Assembly (NCBI GenBank): GCA_013399875.1
Contig: VXAZ01004021.1
Location: 307,267 to 371,266, forward strand
Length of the DNA stretch: 64,000 nucleotides
Source of the DNA: Gymnorhina tibicen
Taxonomy: Eukaryota > Chordata > Aves > Passeriformes > Artamidae
Reading direction: 5' to 3'
Shown in pieces: positions 22,924-36,235 of this stretch. The notes under the pieces are model-generated. The model searched no databases and was not told the DNA's origin. It worked only from the letters and a program-made list of their open reading frames with translations. Positions within the stretch are counted from its first letter, which is position 1; the number at the start of each line of letters is the position of its first letter. Position numbers and translations under genes: made by a program.

Positions 22924-23972
22924 TAGTGCTCATGGAAAACTGACCAGAGGGTGACCACACCACTCCAGGATCCCATGGTTACCTCTTGAGGTAGGCAGGA
23001 CACCTACAGCAGATGAGACACAGGGCCCAGCTGGGGCAAACCAGCAGCTGGGTGGGAGATGCCGACGGAGGAACGGACAGGGCAGGGATGGGACACAGCT
23101 CGTCTTGGGTGTCACGGATACATCTGGTGACAGTGAAGTGACAGGAGGCAGCTGGAGCCATCCCAGCACAGCCCAAAGAGGAGATGCACGGCTGGCACCC
23201 GCCCCCAAGTCGAGGTCACGGTGGGACAAAGTCGAGACACACAAAATTTGGACGTGAGGAACCTCCCCGGCCTTCGCTGGGGTTTTGCTCCGTTTTTGTG
23301 TGGCTCTGAGGCTGTTCCACCGTCCCCTCACTGGTGGGTTTGCAACGCTCAACTACAGCACCCATCTGCTGTCACCAACATCCACTGCCAGTGACAATCC
23401 CTTTGCAGGGGAAGGATCACTGCCAAAAGGCATCTCGGAGCAAGGCCAAGGGTCCGTGTGCGCCACAGGCTCCACCAACAGTGGATTTCCATCAGGAAAT
23501 GTCCTGATTTCCACCAGGACCCCAGCAATGGATTCCTACAGGATCACTGCTTCTATCAACACCCATCCACTCCCCAGAGGCTGAGCTTCTGCTCTCTGCA
23601 GAGATGTCCTCACAGCTTTGCTTGCCAACAGTCCTTTCCCAGGCTTTCCCACCTCGGATGTCAAAACATTTTGTTGCTAACGAAAAATAAACCATCTACA
23701 CACAGATTGCTTTCATGAACCCTTAACTGGTACTAAAACACCTTCATAGTGTTCTGTTACCTCCTTTCACTCTGGTCAGAAGAAATCCTCCTTTAATGCA
23801 ATTTTTTGAACTCTCACTGATACCTTTTTTCTTCAAACCCACATAAAATTCTCACCTCTACAAAATTATAACCACCTGCCAATAGTTAGGATTATTTTGA
23901 CAAAATGTTGAGCAGGTGCCACTATGATAAACCTAGAAATAAATAAAAATATAGGAAGAAACTGCCTTTGGG

Positions 23973-24135
23973 ATTCCAGAGAGGTTTTGGCTGCCCCATC
24001 CCTGGAAATGTTCCAGGCTGGGTTGGACAGGGCTTGGAGCAACCTGGGACAGTGGGAGGTGTCCCTGCCCATGGCAGGGGGTGGAACTGGATGATTTGTA
24101 AGGTTCTTTCCAACCCAAACCATTCTGTGGTTCCA
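23973..24135 (+). mobile_element. CR1 LINE fragment
   Basis: Sense CR1 3' end with GGACAGGGCTTGGAGCAACC, and tail CCAACCCAAACCATTCTGTG ending in GGTTCC. Confidence 0.92.
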
Positions 24136-25485
24136 AAGGAGGGGATTAAAGAAGCACATCAGCTTTTTCCACCCAGACCTGGTTTTCCAGAGGTGGATGT
24201 TTATCACACAGAGCTCTTCGTATCTGCAATCCAAGAGGCAGTTTCCCACTGGATTCTATCCAAGCTTCCCCCCTCTTTGCCATCCACCCCAAATCAGAGA
24301 TTGCAAACGTTTGGCTGAGAAATGAGTTTCCCCCCAAAAGACTGAGAACCAAGGGGGGCAGCACGAGGAAAGAACAGGGAGTTTTTTCCAGCCGGATTCT
24401 GCCGGGCTCTGGACTTGTTGGAGCGATGTGCAGAGGGATGCAGGGAGGGCTCTTTTCTTAGGAGGGAAAAGAGGTCTAATCCTATTCCTCCAGCTCACTC
24501 TGGAGTCCTGTTCCTCACTTAGGCACTTTTTAAATTGACACGAAGGAAAAAAACCTAAAATGAAAGAAGTACTGCACGGATCTCCCGCTTCCCGGGCTTT
24601 CGGCAGCCTTGGGAAGATCATAAAGACCAAGAGGAAGACATCCAAGGCAATTTGTCAGGAAAACAGTGCTCCCCACGGCCACAGCTGACTTTGACTCGTC
24701 ACCCTTGGACAGAACTGCTGTGGAATTAAACCGAGTTTAAATCTGGTACTCCTGGATTACCTTGAAGGGCACAGCCTGTCCCTCAGGGCCACAAGGACAT
24801 CGTGCATCCTACAGGACCTGACTTTCAAAGGGACACGGGGCTCTCCCAGCCTCAACCAGCAGCACTGGTGGGAGAAGTGCTGCCCAGAACCATCCAGAAC
24901 TCTGGCAGCAAGATCAGGGAGGCTTTGATGGGATTCAGAAAGACATTCCTGGAGCCAAAAGCAAGGAAAAAAGGGGTTTGCTTTTGGGTTTGTATTGGGT
25001 GATGGAATGGGAAGTCTGTCCCTCCCGAAAGACCGAACACGGCTCTGACCCCACAGCAGCCAGAAACCAGTGACCTGCTTCAGGTCAGCACAAGGCTCAG
25101 GATGACACCCAAACTCACACAGAAGCCAAAAAATAAAAAAAAGAGAGAAAATTCAGTGGATAACGCTGAAAGATGGGAAGCTCAAATTCCAAACTCTGCT
25201 TTCAGTGGAATTTTTCATTTGGAAAAGTGACTTCAAGATTTTCCAATGATTTTCAAACCTAAACCAACTTATGAATAAAACCAAAAAGCTGCTCTGGCTG
25301 CAGTGAGTGATCCCCAGCCCTGGATAAATGAAGTGTCCAAGGGAAGCAGCAGACTCCTGGGAAAGCTGTGCAAATCCAGGCATCCTGTCCCAAACACCCC
25401 CATTAAAAGCAGGCACCCAAACCAGGACCATCCGCTGCTCCAATTAATGTTCCAACACAAAGGCAAAATCAACTGGAACAAAAAA

Positions 25486-25605
25486 GGCCAGGCTGGACAG
25501 GGCTTGGAGCAAGCTGGGACAGGGGAAGGTGTCCCTGCACACGGTAGGGGGAGGAACTGGATGAGCTTTAAGGTCCCTTCCAACCCAAACCATTCCATGA
25601 TTCCA
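25486..25605 (+). mobile_element. CR1 LINE fragment
   Basis: A short sense 3' end beginning GGCCAGGCTGGACAGGGCTT and finishing CCAACCCAAACCATTCCATG. Confidence 0.92.
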
Positions 25606-27109
25606 AGAAAAAAATGCTTCCACTTTGTCCCTCTCCCATGGTCCAACCACCTCATTTCACACAGGATGGTCCAAGAGAAGAACCTGCTGTAAACTGGCTG
25701 AATTTATGAGCTGATTCATTTTTGTAAGTGGCCAAAGTGGATAAAATTGTTCTTATTTATTGTATGTATACTTAAGACTTCAAGTAAGTAATGGATACAG
25801 CACCATCTAAAAGGCCAGAGGAAAAAAGGGGAATGTCTCCCAGTAAACAAATCTTCCCAGTAAAAAAAAGACAGTCCAAGTAATAATAAAAAAGTTATAC
25901 TTAAAACCTACTATTTCTGTGATTTGCTAATCATCCAAACTGCAAGGAGGGAAGGGAGAAGGCTCTGAGGGCTGGGAAACCCCAGAGAACAAAGTCTGGA
26001 AGCTTCTGCCCTACACTGGATTGCTTTTTATAGGGGGGAACCAACATAAATCCCTTACTTGGAGGCTGCAGGAACAACAGGTTCAGGTCAGAGCACTTCA
26101 GAACAGGCAAACCAGGTAAAATAGGATTATCAGGGTGTGAAGGAGCTTGCATGAAAGATAAAAGAAATTATTTCTGTGAGAAGCACTGAAATTTGGGAAA
26201 ATAATGTGACAAATTCGGTACCAAGAATCCACTTCAGGGGGAAGCGAATGGCTCAGAGCAGTTGAGGAGGGACAGCTCAGACTCTCCACAGGAATTCCTT
26301 CAAGGAATACAGGCTCCACGGAGGAAATAAGGAGACATCAGTTTAGCCAGAGGGCTTGTCCTGGCTGTGGGATTTTTTTGAAGCCATCTGACAATGGTAT
26401 TTGTGAAAATCAGCTGCTGAGGCACTGCAGCCCAAAGAAATGGCTGTGACTGATCAAATTCTGTTTATGCTGAATTTCTGGGGTAATGGTAAAAGATTTT
26501 TATTGTATGGAACCGGAACTGGGGATAGAGACATAAGGCACAACATGTTCTCTGATGGAAAGTTCTTGCTGCAGAGAACCCCTCCAGAACTCAAATCTCT
26601 ATAAATTATTCAATATTCTGAACAAGTTCTAAAGGTAAAAGACACATTTTATCTCTTTGGAGTCACAGATTTACAATTAAGGCCAGAAGGGACCAGTCTG
26701 TCACCTACAAGGAGACCCTGAATGTCGGGTGGCCTCCCACAATCCTGATGCAAACTCCCCATTCCATCTACTTCATCTAAAAAAAAATTTAAAATGAAAA
26801 GAAAATCCCAAAACAAAGCCTAATTGAAAGTGTCTCTCTATTCTGCATCACTCTTTACAAATTTTATCACATATATCCAGTGGATTTATAAACATTCTCT
26901 CATCTCCACAGCATTTATTTTCTCCAAGGACCTGGAGAAAAGAGGACTGAGACTTAAAAAGCTCTAAAGGAAGAAAGAGTTGGGCAAATGAAGAGCTCTG
27001 AAGGAAGGAAGTGGTGAATTAAAGTGTTAGAATTGAACTGTTCCTGTGTGCCAAGGTGGGAATGTTTGGTTAAACTGAAAGGCAACTCTGCAGGGAGAGC
27101 TTCCAGCAC

Positions 27110-27428
27110 ATTCCAGAGCCTAAAGGGGCTCCTGGAGAGCTGGAGAGGGACTCTGGATAAGGGACAGAGGGACAGGACACAGGGAATGGCTTCCCACTGC
27201 CAGGGTTAGGTGGGATATTGGGACGGAACTGTTGGTTCTGAGGGTGTGGCTGGGATAGAATTCCCAGAGAAGCTGTGGCTGCCCCTGGGTCCCTGGAAGT
27301 GTCCAAGGCCAGGATGGATGGGGCTTGGAGCAGCCTGGGATAGTGGAAGGTGTCCCTGCCCATGGCAGGGGGTGGGATGGGATGGGATTTAATGTCCCTT
27401 CCCACCCAAACCATTCTGGGATTCTCTG
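27110..27428 (+). mobile_element. CR1 LINE fragment, about 320 bp
   Basis: The sense copy is related to the reverse complement of the copies at 6131-6727 and 57377-57798 (shared GGAATGGCTTCCCACTGCCA). It ends in the CCCAAACCATTCTGGGATTC tail. The left end is approximate. Confidence 0.9.
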
Positions 27429-29849
27429 AACCACGTCTGTGAGAAACTGAACAAAAGCACGGCTCAGGTTCCAGTAAGAGCTCCTGAACCACTTCAGTTC
27501 TCTCACCAACAAGGACCCCAAGGTGTTTCTCCTTTGTGCAGTACCCCAGGGTCTTTCCCAGCAATATGCTGAATTCCTTCACCATTCCAAACCCAAACTC
27601 ATCCCATTCCATCCCATTCACTGCAAGTGGAGATGCTCCTGCTGCCTTTTTCATTCCGTAATTTTATCAATTTTTTTCAAGGTAAGAACAGCTTGGATGT
27701 GTCAGGGATCGTCTGTGGCATTTGGGGCTTGAAAAGATCTGCTCACAATGCATAAATGAAATGGAAAACCTGGTCAGTGTATTTGGAATTCCTGGCTCTG
27801 GTTAGCTCCTGGGGGATATTTTCCATCCTGTCCCTACAGCCCTGTCAAAGAGAGAGAGCAGCAACTTCAGCAGCAGGCAGACTTTAAAAGAAAATTATAT
27901 CCAAAGTCAAACGTGCTTTGAGGAATGGAATAAATGCTTAATATTCTTAATGGAATATACTGGGTGAGAAATATTAATTAATAATTTACTTTCATTATCT
28001 CTTTGCCCTCCTTGAGCGATCTGACGAATAAACTGTGTAAGTAAAATGTATTTTTAAATCTCAGATGATGTCAAATATATCTCAGAAGGCTGAATCCAAC
28101 CTCTTAATTAAAGAGGTGGGTTATTTAAGCTACATATGCCATCTTGCCATAACATGGAAGACTTTAATTAGTTAAGGAGAGGGGAGAGGAGGACGGGAAG
28201 CTGAATTGAGGCCAGTGACAGCAGCAAGTGAGTATCTAAAAATGTATTTTCTAAAAAAGAAGTTGTTCCCATTGCTACTGTGAGTGGAGTGGTGGGAACT
28301 GTGCTGGAAGAACTGAAGCACCCACGGCCACAGGTCTGCTCTGAACTGGGATTCACAAAGATTTCAGTGCAAAGAAGCTGGAAAGTAACTGGAAGATTGA
28401 AGAAAGAGCCTAAGGAAGTCCCTAAATTGTTTAGCGAGTCAGGAACCTGTTAAGTTTTACTAAATTTGACTCAGAGTCCCTCTAAGCATCTTTACATGCC
28501 AAAAAAATGTGGAAACCTGTGTGATAAGTGGAGAACAGCACTATGGAAAAATCTGGTCAAGAAACTTAAGGGCAAAAACGAAGCACAGGCTCTGCAGTGC
28601 TCAGTGGGCAACACGTACTCACAAAAACAGATTTAAAAGGCACAGAACTCCCTGTGGCAGATGCTTTTGGAGAATCTAGCAACAGATCGGGGAAAATGAT
28701 GATATTTTGGGTCACCACCAGATATCCTGGGTGAATGGCAAGGATGGTGTCCAGCCAACTCTCCTGTGGGGGGATACTTTGAGATTTTTTAAGGAAAAAG
28801 GGGAGCTAGCTCCTATCACTACACGCTGTTACATGAGAGAGCAGAGAGCTGGAGGAGAACATGGCAACAAGTGCTGATAAGCCTTCCAAACAGACACTGG
28901 GAATGGGAACTTGGAGTGGCACCCAAGAGCCAGTGCCACTCCCTGCTCCAAAGAACCCTCCACCCGCAGGATGAGTCCAGTGGAGTTCATGGCTCATCCT
29001 CCTCAACTCCACAGTGAGCCAGAAGAGCTAAACCAGGCCCTGGGCAATCTGTCCCCAGGCTGTCACACAACCAAATGTCCTCTTTGTCTCCCAAACTCAC
29101 TGGGAGTGACACGCACGTGGAGCGGGGAACAGAAAATCGGGAGGAGCAGCTTTGCATAGAAAACTGAGCTCGGTTCAGTCCCTGCTGTTGTAAGTCACCA
29201 TTCATTGAGGTCATTATTTAAGTTTACAGAGGAGCTGTGTTCCAAGTGTCACTAATAACACTGGTATTAAAGAGAATTAGGGGGCGGGAGATCTCCTGTT
29301 TTCAATCACAGAAAAGACAGAAATCCTTTTAATCACGGCCATGCCAATCCCCGCCGTTCTAAAGGCGCTAATTACCCGTCAGGGACACCCAGCCATTCAA
29401 AAGAGCTGCCATCACTGTGACTGCCATACTCCCGTGCATTTATCCTGCCCATCCCAATTACCCTGGCTGCAGCCTGAAAGGATTGAGCACAAGTGTGCTG
29501 GATGTTTTGATCAGCAGAACACACCCGCTGCCATTGAGCAGAGAGGGAATAAATGGCAGAGGGAGGCTTCTGCCAAGGCAGCTGAGGGAGAGATGCTCTG
29601 CACATACAGAAACATCAAAGGCCCATCACCAGCCCGCTCCAGCTCAATGGCTTCAGTTCACTCCTGCTTGAGCTGTTGGCTGGAGCACTCCAGACCTTCC
29701 TGAAAGAATGGGAAAGAGCTCCACGCTGCAGCCATCAAACCTATTGGTTCCTTTTCTGCATCAGGCCCGATTCAAAGGGGCATTTAAAAGGTTTTGTGAA
29801 TTTCCCCCCATGTTTCAAACGGCAAATCCTCTTCCAGCTCTGTGGCAGT

Positions 29850-30001
29850 TGGGGCTGCCCCATCCCTGGAAGTGTCCAAGGCCAGCTTGGACGGGGCTTG
29901 GAGCAACCTGGGCTGGTGGGAGGTGTCCCTGCCCATGGCAGGGGTGGGACTGGATGCTCTTTAAAATCCCTTCCCACTCAACCCATTCCATGATTCTCTG
30001 A
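29850..30001 (+). mobile_element. CR1 LINE fragment
   Basis: Sense 3' end with GGGGCTTGGAGCAACCTGGG and tail CAACCCATTCCATGATTCTC. Confidence 0.9.
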
Positions 30002-31867
30002 TATAAACTACAAAACAATTCTGGGCTATTTTTAAGTGACAAAACCTAAGGCCAAGGACAATGACAAATCCTTCAGTGAAGAGTTTGAAGTTTTCTCCCT
30101 CTGCCTCACTGCTGCCACTGAGATAAACTTCCATTGGTTTGATCTGATTTACATTTGTTGGACAAAAACCAACATCAAATCGCTGTCACCTTACTGACAG
30201 CCCTCAAAACACCCAACCACGCTCTTCTAGTTGTAACACATTTCTCACAAAGGAAAAAAGATAATTTCAGTGTATTTTAAATTTGGATTTTAGCTGCCAT
30301 CTCTAGAATGCCTCTGGTTTTCATGAATGTGCAACATCTTTAGTCACAGACAGTTTAAACCCCGTAAATTTGACAGCAGAAAGAGAGGCTGAAATGAAGG
30401 TTTTAGGGCTGTACCAAATCCCTTTTGGCCAAAAACTGATCCAATATCCTGAGTAAATATCCCAGCTGCTCAAAAGCCCAAGGGGGAATGTTTTACGTTG
30501 AAATCTCCCTGTAACTCTTCTTGGGAACTGCAAGGTATTTTTTTTGGTCAGACCATCAACCTTCCCTTCCAAGGAATCACAGTGAAAACTCCACAAAACT
30601 CCATTAAAGTAGCCGGGATCAGGATCCAACCCCTGACTGCTGCTACAACCACACCAAACCCAGGTAAAGAACATATCTTAAGGTCACTGACAGGTAACAC
30701 AATTTTAGGCCCAATCCTGCCAACAAAGATTGCTGCCAAATGCCAAAAGCTGCACCAAACCAAAGATTATTGCCTACAAGCTTAAGACTTTGATCAAAAT
30801 AATATCATTAAGTAAATAACTTCAAAGAGTGCAAGAGCTACTTGAGTGGGAAAACTCAGATAAAGTAAGAGCAAAGTTTTGACAAAACCCCCTAAAATTT
30901 GCTGGTAATTATATGAGTGTGAAAGAAGCTGATGAGCACTGGGAAGTGGGGGCTGCACCATGATGGAGCTGGAGTGGGAGGAGGAACATTATTCAAAATG
31001 ATTATTAAAATGAGTAGGGATAAAGCAGGGGAGGGGTTGGAAATCATCTCCAGCTGAACACCCACAGCTCAGGATGATGGGCAGAGTCTCACACTGAATT
31101 TAGTAATTCGCAAAGGAAAGTGTGACTCCAGCTTTGGAGTCCAGTTAGGATCACACACAGGGAACCAACATCTGCCTCAAGGCAGCAATTTTGAGTTTGG
31201 AAAATACTTAGACCAATTTTAGTGGGTTTCTCGAGATGAAAAATAAAACCTATTTCAACTACCACACTGTTTTTCCTAGAAGTGGCCAACAGCAAACACT
31301 TGAGGAAAGGAGGATCCAAGTTAGCACAATCAGACTTTTTCCCAGTCAAACCCTTTCAGCTTCTAATAATCACCAATTTGTGATTTACTGACCCAAAATT
31401 TCTGGCTCATCACAGTAGTCATCAGTGGGCTTGAGTTAACCCCAATTTTTCCTGAAATAGGTTCGGCTATGTGGAATTTTTCACTTGCACTCACAGCAGC
31501 AAGACAAAGATAAATCTTCACAAATGAAGGCAAAAACCGATCTACAAATCACAAAATGTTACAAAACCATGAAAAACTTACCAGTCTGATGTTAGGCAAT
31601 GAAACAAACAGAGTAAGTCAAATATCCCTGAAGAACTGTGTAAACAGAGCAAATAATTAATGAAATCTCTAACTTATGGCTTGATTGGAGCCTGGAGCCA
31701 GACCCTGCAAATAAAGCTCCTCTCTATTAGCAGACTAGAAAAGATAATTTTTGTGAAATTATCGGAAAAACGGAAAAAACCCTCAACAAATTAAGAGAAC
31801 TTCTTTAAACAAGTCAACATGTACAAATCAGAACTAGGGAACACCTCAACCTGAGCAGGCGTGCAGG

Positions 31868-32110
31868 GAATCAGAGAATAATTTAGGTCAGGAGAGACCT
31901 CTGGAGGTCTCTAATCCAACCCTGTCCAGTTGAATTTTGAGTATCCCCAAGGATGGGGATTTCACTGCCTTTCTGGGCCACTGTTCCACCACTGAGCATG
32001 AAAACATTTCTATTTATACTCATCTGGGATTCTCCTTAATGCAACTTTAGCCCTCTGCCCCTCAGGTTTTTGCTGTGCACCTCTGAGAAGAGCCTGGCCC
32101 AGTCTTCTCT
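31868..32110 (-). mobile_element. older CR1 LINE fragment
   Basis: An inverted, diverged CR1: GAATCAGAGAATAATTTAGG at the left, then CTAATCCAACCCTGTCCAGT, and CCCTCTGCCCCTCAGG in the body. It is a different subtype from most copies here and is directly followed by another copy at 32111. Confidence 0.75.
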
Positions 32111-32192
32111 GGAATCACAGAATATCCTGAGTTGGAAGGGACCCACAAGAATCATCAAAGTCCAACTCCTGACCCTGCACTGGACCCCCAAG
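32111..32192 (-). mobile_element. short CR1 LINE tail fragment
   Basis: An inverted 3' end with GAATATCCTGAGTTGGAAGG, the same subtype as 2081-2305. It is immediately adjacent to the older copy, so it is a nested or tandem insertion. Confidence 0.8.
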
Positions 32193-33166
32193 TTAAAATG
32201 AATTAATTAAGACAGTTAAAACCCAAAATCTGGGATGTCCCCAGAGCCAGCCTGGACAAACCCAGCTCCTGCAATCTCCCACCACGCACCGTGTGCTCGC
32301 TCCTGCCCATACAATGGTCCCGCAAATGATGGACAGAGGGGACTAAACCCCTTCCATGACCTCCTGAAGGCTCTCAGTGAGATTCCTTAACTGCTGCAAG
32401 GGTGCACTGCAGGCTCACATCCAGCACAGATTTCACTGTAACCACACGCGTGTCTGCAGAGTGTTTAGAAGATCAACAGAAAACAAATCTGCTGGTTTTT
32501 ATCAACTCATAAGGCTTTTGCAAACATTTGGGATGTCATACTTCAGGAAAAAGGGTGGGGGAACTAAAAAAAGCTCAACATCAAAACAATCCAGAAAAGA
32601 AGTGGAGGTAGAAATTGTTGTTTTAAGAAGACGGTCAGAGACAACAACTCAAGTAAAAGGACTTTATGAGGGACAAAGTATCAGCCAGAACTCACTCGAG
32701 GAAGGTAAAAGCAATCTGTGACCATCACAGATGACGAGCTTCTTAAATTAACTTCTTCTCTGTTCACAGAACAAAAAGGTAGCTCGGATCTGTCACCAGA
32801 GCCACTTCAAGGGAACCCACAGAGAACAAACTGCAGTGACTCCAGCCTGGCTACAACAAACTGCCACTCCACTGCAGTGCTACAAAAATGAAGCTTCATT
32901 TCCAAGGAAACTCACAGACAGAAAGACAAAGACGACTCCCACATCGTGGAAAACCCCCCAGAAGAAAGGCTGAATTCCAGGACACGCCCTCCACCAATTC
33001 TTTCACTTACTGCAGATCACATTCGCTCGTCTCGGTACCATCACACCAGCACCTGTCCCATCACAGACAATTCACCTCAAACCAAAAAGGGATTGACCCG
33101 CTGCAAATGGCTCACTCTGAACTTCCAAATGAAGGGAACAGCCTGCCAGGAGCACCCTGGGGACAG

Positions 33167-33206
33167 CTGAGGTCCTACTCGTTCCTCTGAGGTCCCACTC
33201 GTTCCT
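33167..33206. repeat. 20-bp tandem duplication
   Basis: Two adjacent copies of CTGAGGTCCTACTCGTTCCT with one mismatch (T to C). Confidence 0.85.
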
Positions 33207-33586
33207 CGTACCTCTCGATGCCCAAAGAGAAGCCAGAACATACACACCCCAAACACAGACCCCGCGGAACCAAGGGGCTGATCCCCCAGATATCAGTTAT
33301 TTTCTCTGGTAAGACGATGATGTGGGAAGGCAGAAAACTCGTATTTACCAGGAAGCTACAGCCCAGGAGGATCTGCCCATCTCCAGTCGTTCACAAGGGG
33401 TTTTTTACCTGTTTAACCTTCAGAGAAGACACTGGTGTGGGATGTCAGCAGCTTCCTGACAGTGACAAACAGAATTAAGACCAGATTATTCAACATTAGA
33501 TGGTACAGACACACAATTTCAGTGGTGTTACTTTGATCCTGCATCACATGAACCTATAATCAGGATACAGAAGTTCTAACACTATT

Positions 33587-33592
33587 TTTATT
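33587..33592 (-). promoter_or_regulatory. HMBOX1: possible intermediate HMBOX1 poly(A) signal AATAAA
   Basis: AATAAA on the - strand about 2.65 kb after the HMBOX1 stop, in an AT-rich context. It would give a medium-length 3'UTR. Not confirmed. Confidence 0.3.
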
Positions 33593-35484
33593 CTTTCCTA
33601 TTGCTTTAAAAAGGCAAAGCCTCAAACAATGCCTTTTTTTTTTTTTACAGATACCATAGTAAGCAATATTTCTTTTAAAATTGCAGCTGTCCAACTCTTT
33701 GAGTCTGTTCTTTTTAAAATGAAACAGCCAGAACAAATGGTGGTGGCAAGCCCAACGTAAAGAGGTCATCGATTATTAAAATCTCCTTACTATAAATCGT
33801 GGATGTTGCTTGTCAGCTCAGTGTGTGACTGTGGAATGAGTAAGTAGGTAAAATTCCACTAAGGCTCGAGTTTGCTCGATCATTCTGCTGTGCAAAAATA
33901 GAAATAAAAGCTCTCCCCATCCTTTCACTCCTTAGTACCAAAACATTCATACAGGCAGTAAGAAAATAACTGCAGTGGTGCAACGGTCGCTGATCCAAGT
34001 CCTGCCTTTCCTGAGTCCGCCCTGACGCTACTCATGAATTTGCCTGCTCAAGAAATGCAATACAACAGAAACAAAAAAGACGGCTTCATTCTGCTCCAGT
34101 GATCTATATCTAAGGAGAGCACGTAAATTTTCCAATGAAATCCCTAAGTGGAAGCCGAGGCCAAGCCCTACCTTTAGATCTTCAAAGGGACAAAGAGGTG
34201 GCACGGCGGTGCCCTCTGAGAGCGCACGATCTCCTCGGCACTTGGCGGAGCAGTTTGCTCCAGATGGACAGAGGGGAAGCTGATCTGGAGGGCTCAGCCT
34301 GGCTCAAAACCTGCTGAGGAGCCACACTGGAGGGGTCACGACGCTCTCTGAGAGCTAAGAGGGAGGAAGGGATGAGAACGAGGTAACAGCAACTTCCCTT
34401 CGCTCCACCTCGAAAGTGGAGGGGAGCAAAGGGAAACCCATCCTTCAGATCGAGCTGTTTTCCTCTCTTTAAGCTATTCCCACACAAACTGGGAAGATAA
34501 AGTGGAATGCGGAGGAATCGCTATGCAGACTTTTATATATGTACCTCTATACAAAAATGTCCATAGGTTTTTAATTTGTTCTCTGTTAATGTAACACAGC
34601 CCTGCCCGTCTCTAACACTTCCCGTGCTGTTTCCATCAAAATGTTTCCTCTTACCGGCAGCAACATATCATTTTATCAGGATGCCAGGAGATCATTTCCA
34701 CACAATGCTAGCAGATGTAATTTTCTTAGATGCACACACAGTTCATCATTTAGATACTAGATGACAAGGTGATCGCAGGGTGACTCTGCAATGCAAGTTT
34801 GCTGTTTGGTATTTGGAATTCTCAAATGATAAAAAAAAGACTTATCAAATATAAATATCTTTAAGAAAAAAGTAACAAAAGTGCTACATATGATCAAGGA
34901 AAACAATTCCATTAGTTCCTGCTACTTAGAGTAGGTTTGCTTTACAAATATTACCACATCCATTATCAGTATGGCTTCCAATTATTAATTAAATTGCTCG
35001 TAGCAGTAGAGCTTTCTCACACCTTAACAAAGACAGAGTAAAGAGAACACAAAACATTCACACCCCATTTCTCAGGTAAGAGATCCTCCTGCCTTTAAAC
35101 AAACAAAAAAAGTTCATATTTAGGAGAATATTTATGCTCTGATGGTTATCTAGCAAAGGTCAGATGTCAAATTCTCCAGTAACCTCTCAGGCCAGTCAGG
35201 ACGTAGGCATTACCTACATAGACGTGTAAAAATCCACTCACCCATTTTAGGACCTTAACAACCTTCCTGGAAAACATTGCTTTCAAAAGTGGCAAAGTGG
35301 AGAGGGGAGTAGGGTGGGGACAGAAAAGGTGAGAGAGGAGGAATTAAAGGTGAAATTGTTAATGACAGATGGGTAAGAGTCTAGACCTCTTCTGAGCAGG
35401 CACTGCCAGCCATGCCAAGAACGAGCAGTGGTTCTCAGAAGTGGACTGCTGTCCATTAGACATTCAGCTCATTTTTCATTTGAT

Positions 35485-35550
35485 CCCAGGCTGGGCTTCA
35501 ACCATGGTCCCAGAGGCAGAAGGCAGCACTTCTCCACTAAGCCACGCAGC
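35485..35550 (-). repeat. tRNA-like / SINE-like element in the HMBOX1 3'UTR
   Basis: On the - strand there is an A-box-like TGGCTTAGTGG (35534-35544) and about 40 bases on a B-box-like GGTTGAAGCC (35494-35503). This resembles the head of an ancient tRNA-derived SINE. It is too degenerate for a functional tRNA, and no cloverleaf closes cleanly. Confidence 0.35.
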
Positions 35551-36003
35551 TTGTGAGAGTAGAGGATGTCTGTGTTGAATATGTGAGCATCAACCGAAAT
35601 GTGGGAATGTGTTTCCAATGGACATTCTCAGCACAGCACCCGAAAGTAAACGGAGTCACTGTATGACCAGTGAGGCACGGCTTATTGCAGCTGGAAATCA
35701 TTTATTCCCATGCTGGAGTGGGGTTTCTAAGTGTTCTTTTTACTCTCTGTTGATACTCCCGATCTGGTGTCCATCGACCCTGTGCCACTACCTCAGCTTG
35801 CATCCTTTCAGTCTCGGGGAAGGGAAAGCGTACGGACTATCGGTTTCAACACGATCTCTAAGGTCATCCAAGATTTTAAGTGTAGCCTAAGACTTGTAAT
35901 TGAGGGCTGTCTAAAATACCTGGAAGCACTTTGAATGCTAAGACAGAGCAGCAAGATTTTTTTGTTTTTTTACCTTTCTAGCCACTGGGGGCTGGGAGAG
36001 GGA

Positions 36004-36034
36004 GGTTGGTTGGTTGGTTGATTGATTATTTATT
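36004..36034. repeat. (TTGG)n-like repeat next to an AATAAA
   Basis: GGTTGGTTGGTTGGTTGATT followed by TGATTATTTATT. On the - strand the right end gives AATAAA at 36029-36034, about 200 bases after the HMBOX1 stop, but no GT-rich element follows it. Confidence 0.7.
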
Positions 36035-36235
36035 GGGAATTAATACTGAGAGAGTATATGCAAAGGCTGAGGGCACCATGCCATCTTCACAGAACAAGAC
36101 CCTAACAGCTAACTGACGTACAAGAAACTGCAAAGTTATACTGTAAGAACACATATTAAGGACCGAGGAAAGTCTGCTAAGGTGCTACGTCTAAAACTAA
36201 GTTACTTCTTGCTTTGACCCTCCCCTTTCTTGGCA

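Larger units (their letters stand above)
21015..36235 (-). other. HMBOX1: probable long HMBOX1 3'UTR (about 15 kb)
   Basis: From the HMBOX1 stop down to paired AATAAA signals on the - strand. The distal end (21040-21350) and 22450-22800 have the AT-rich, U-run texture of conserved mRNA ends. No other gene can be placed in this stretch. It includes CR1 copies at 23973, 25486, 27110, 29850, 31868 and 32111, (TG)n and (GAT)n repeats, and a tRNA-like element at 35485-35550. Shorter forms could end near 36029, 35701 or 33587. As I recall, the human HMBOX1 annotation also has a form whose 3' end comes within a few kb of KIF13B. The alternative is a short HMBOX1 UTR plus one or more separate antisense or non-coding transcripts. 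Confidence 0.55.

Noticed and set aside
32377..32721. 114-codon + strand open frame with a basic Ser/Lys/Arg-rich end
   Set aside because: It lies in the inferred HMBOX1 3'UTR, has no recognised family features and no conserved start context.
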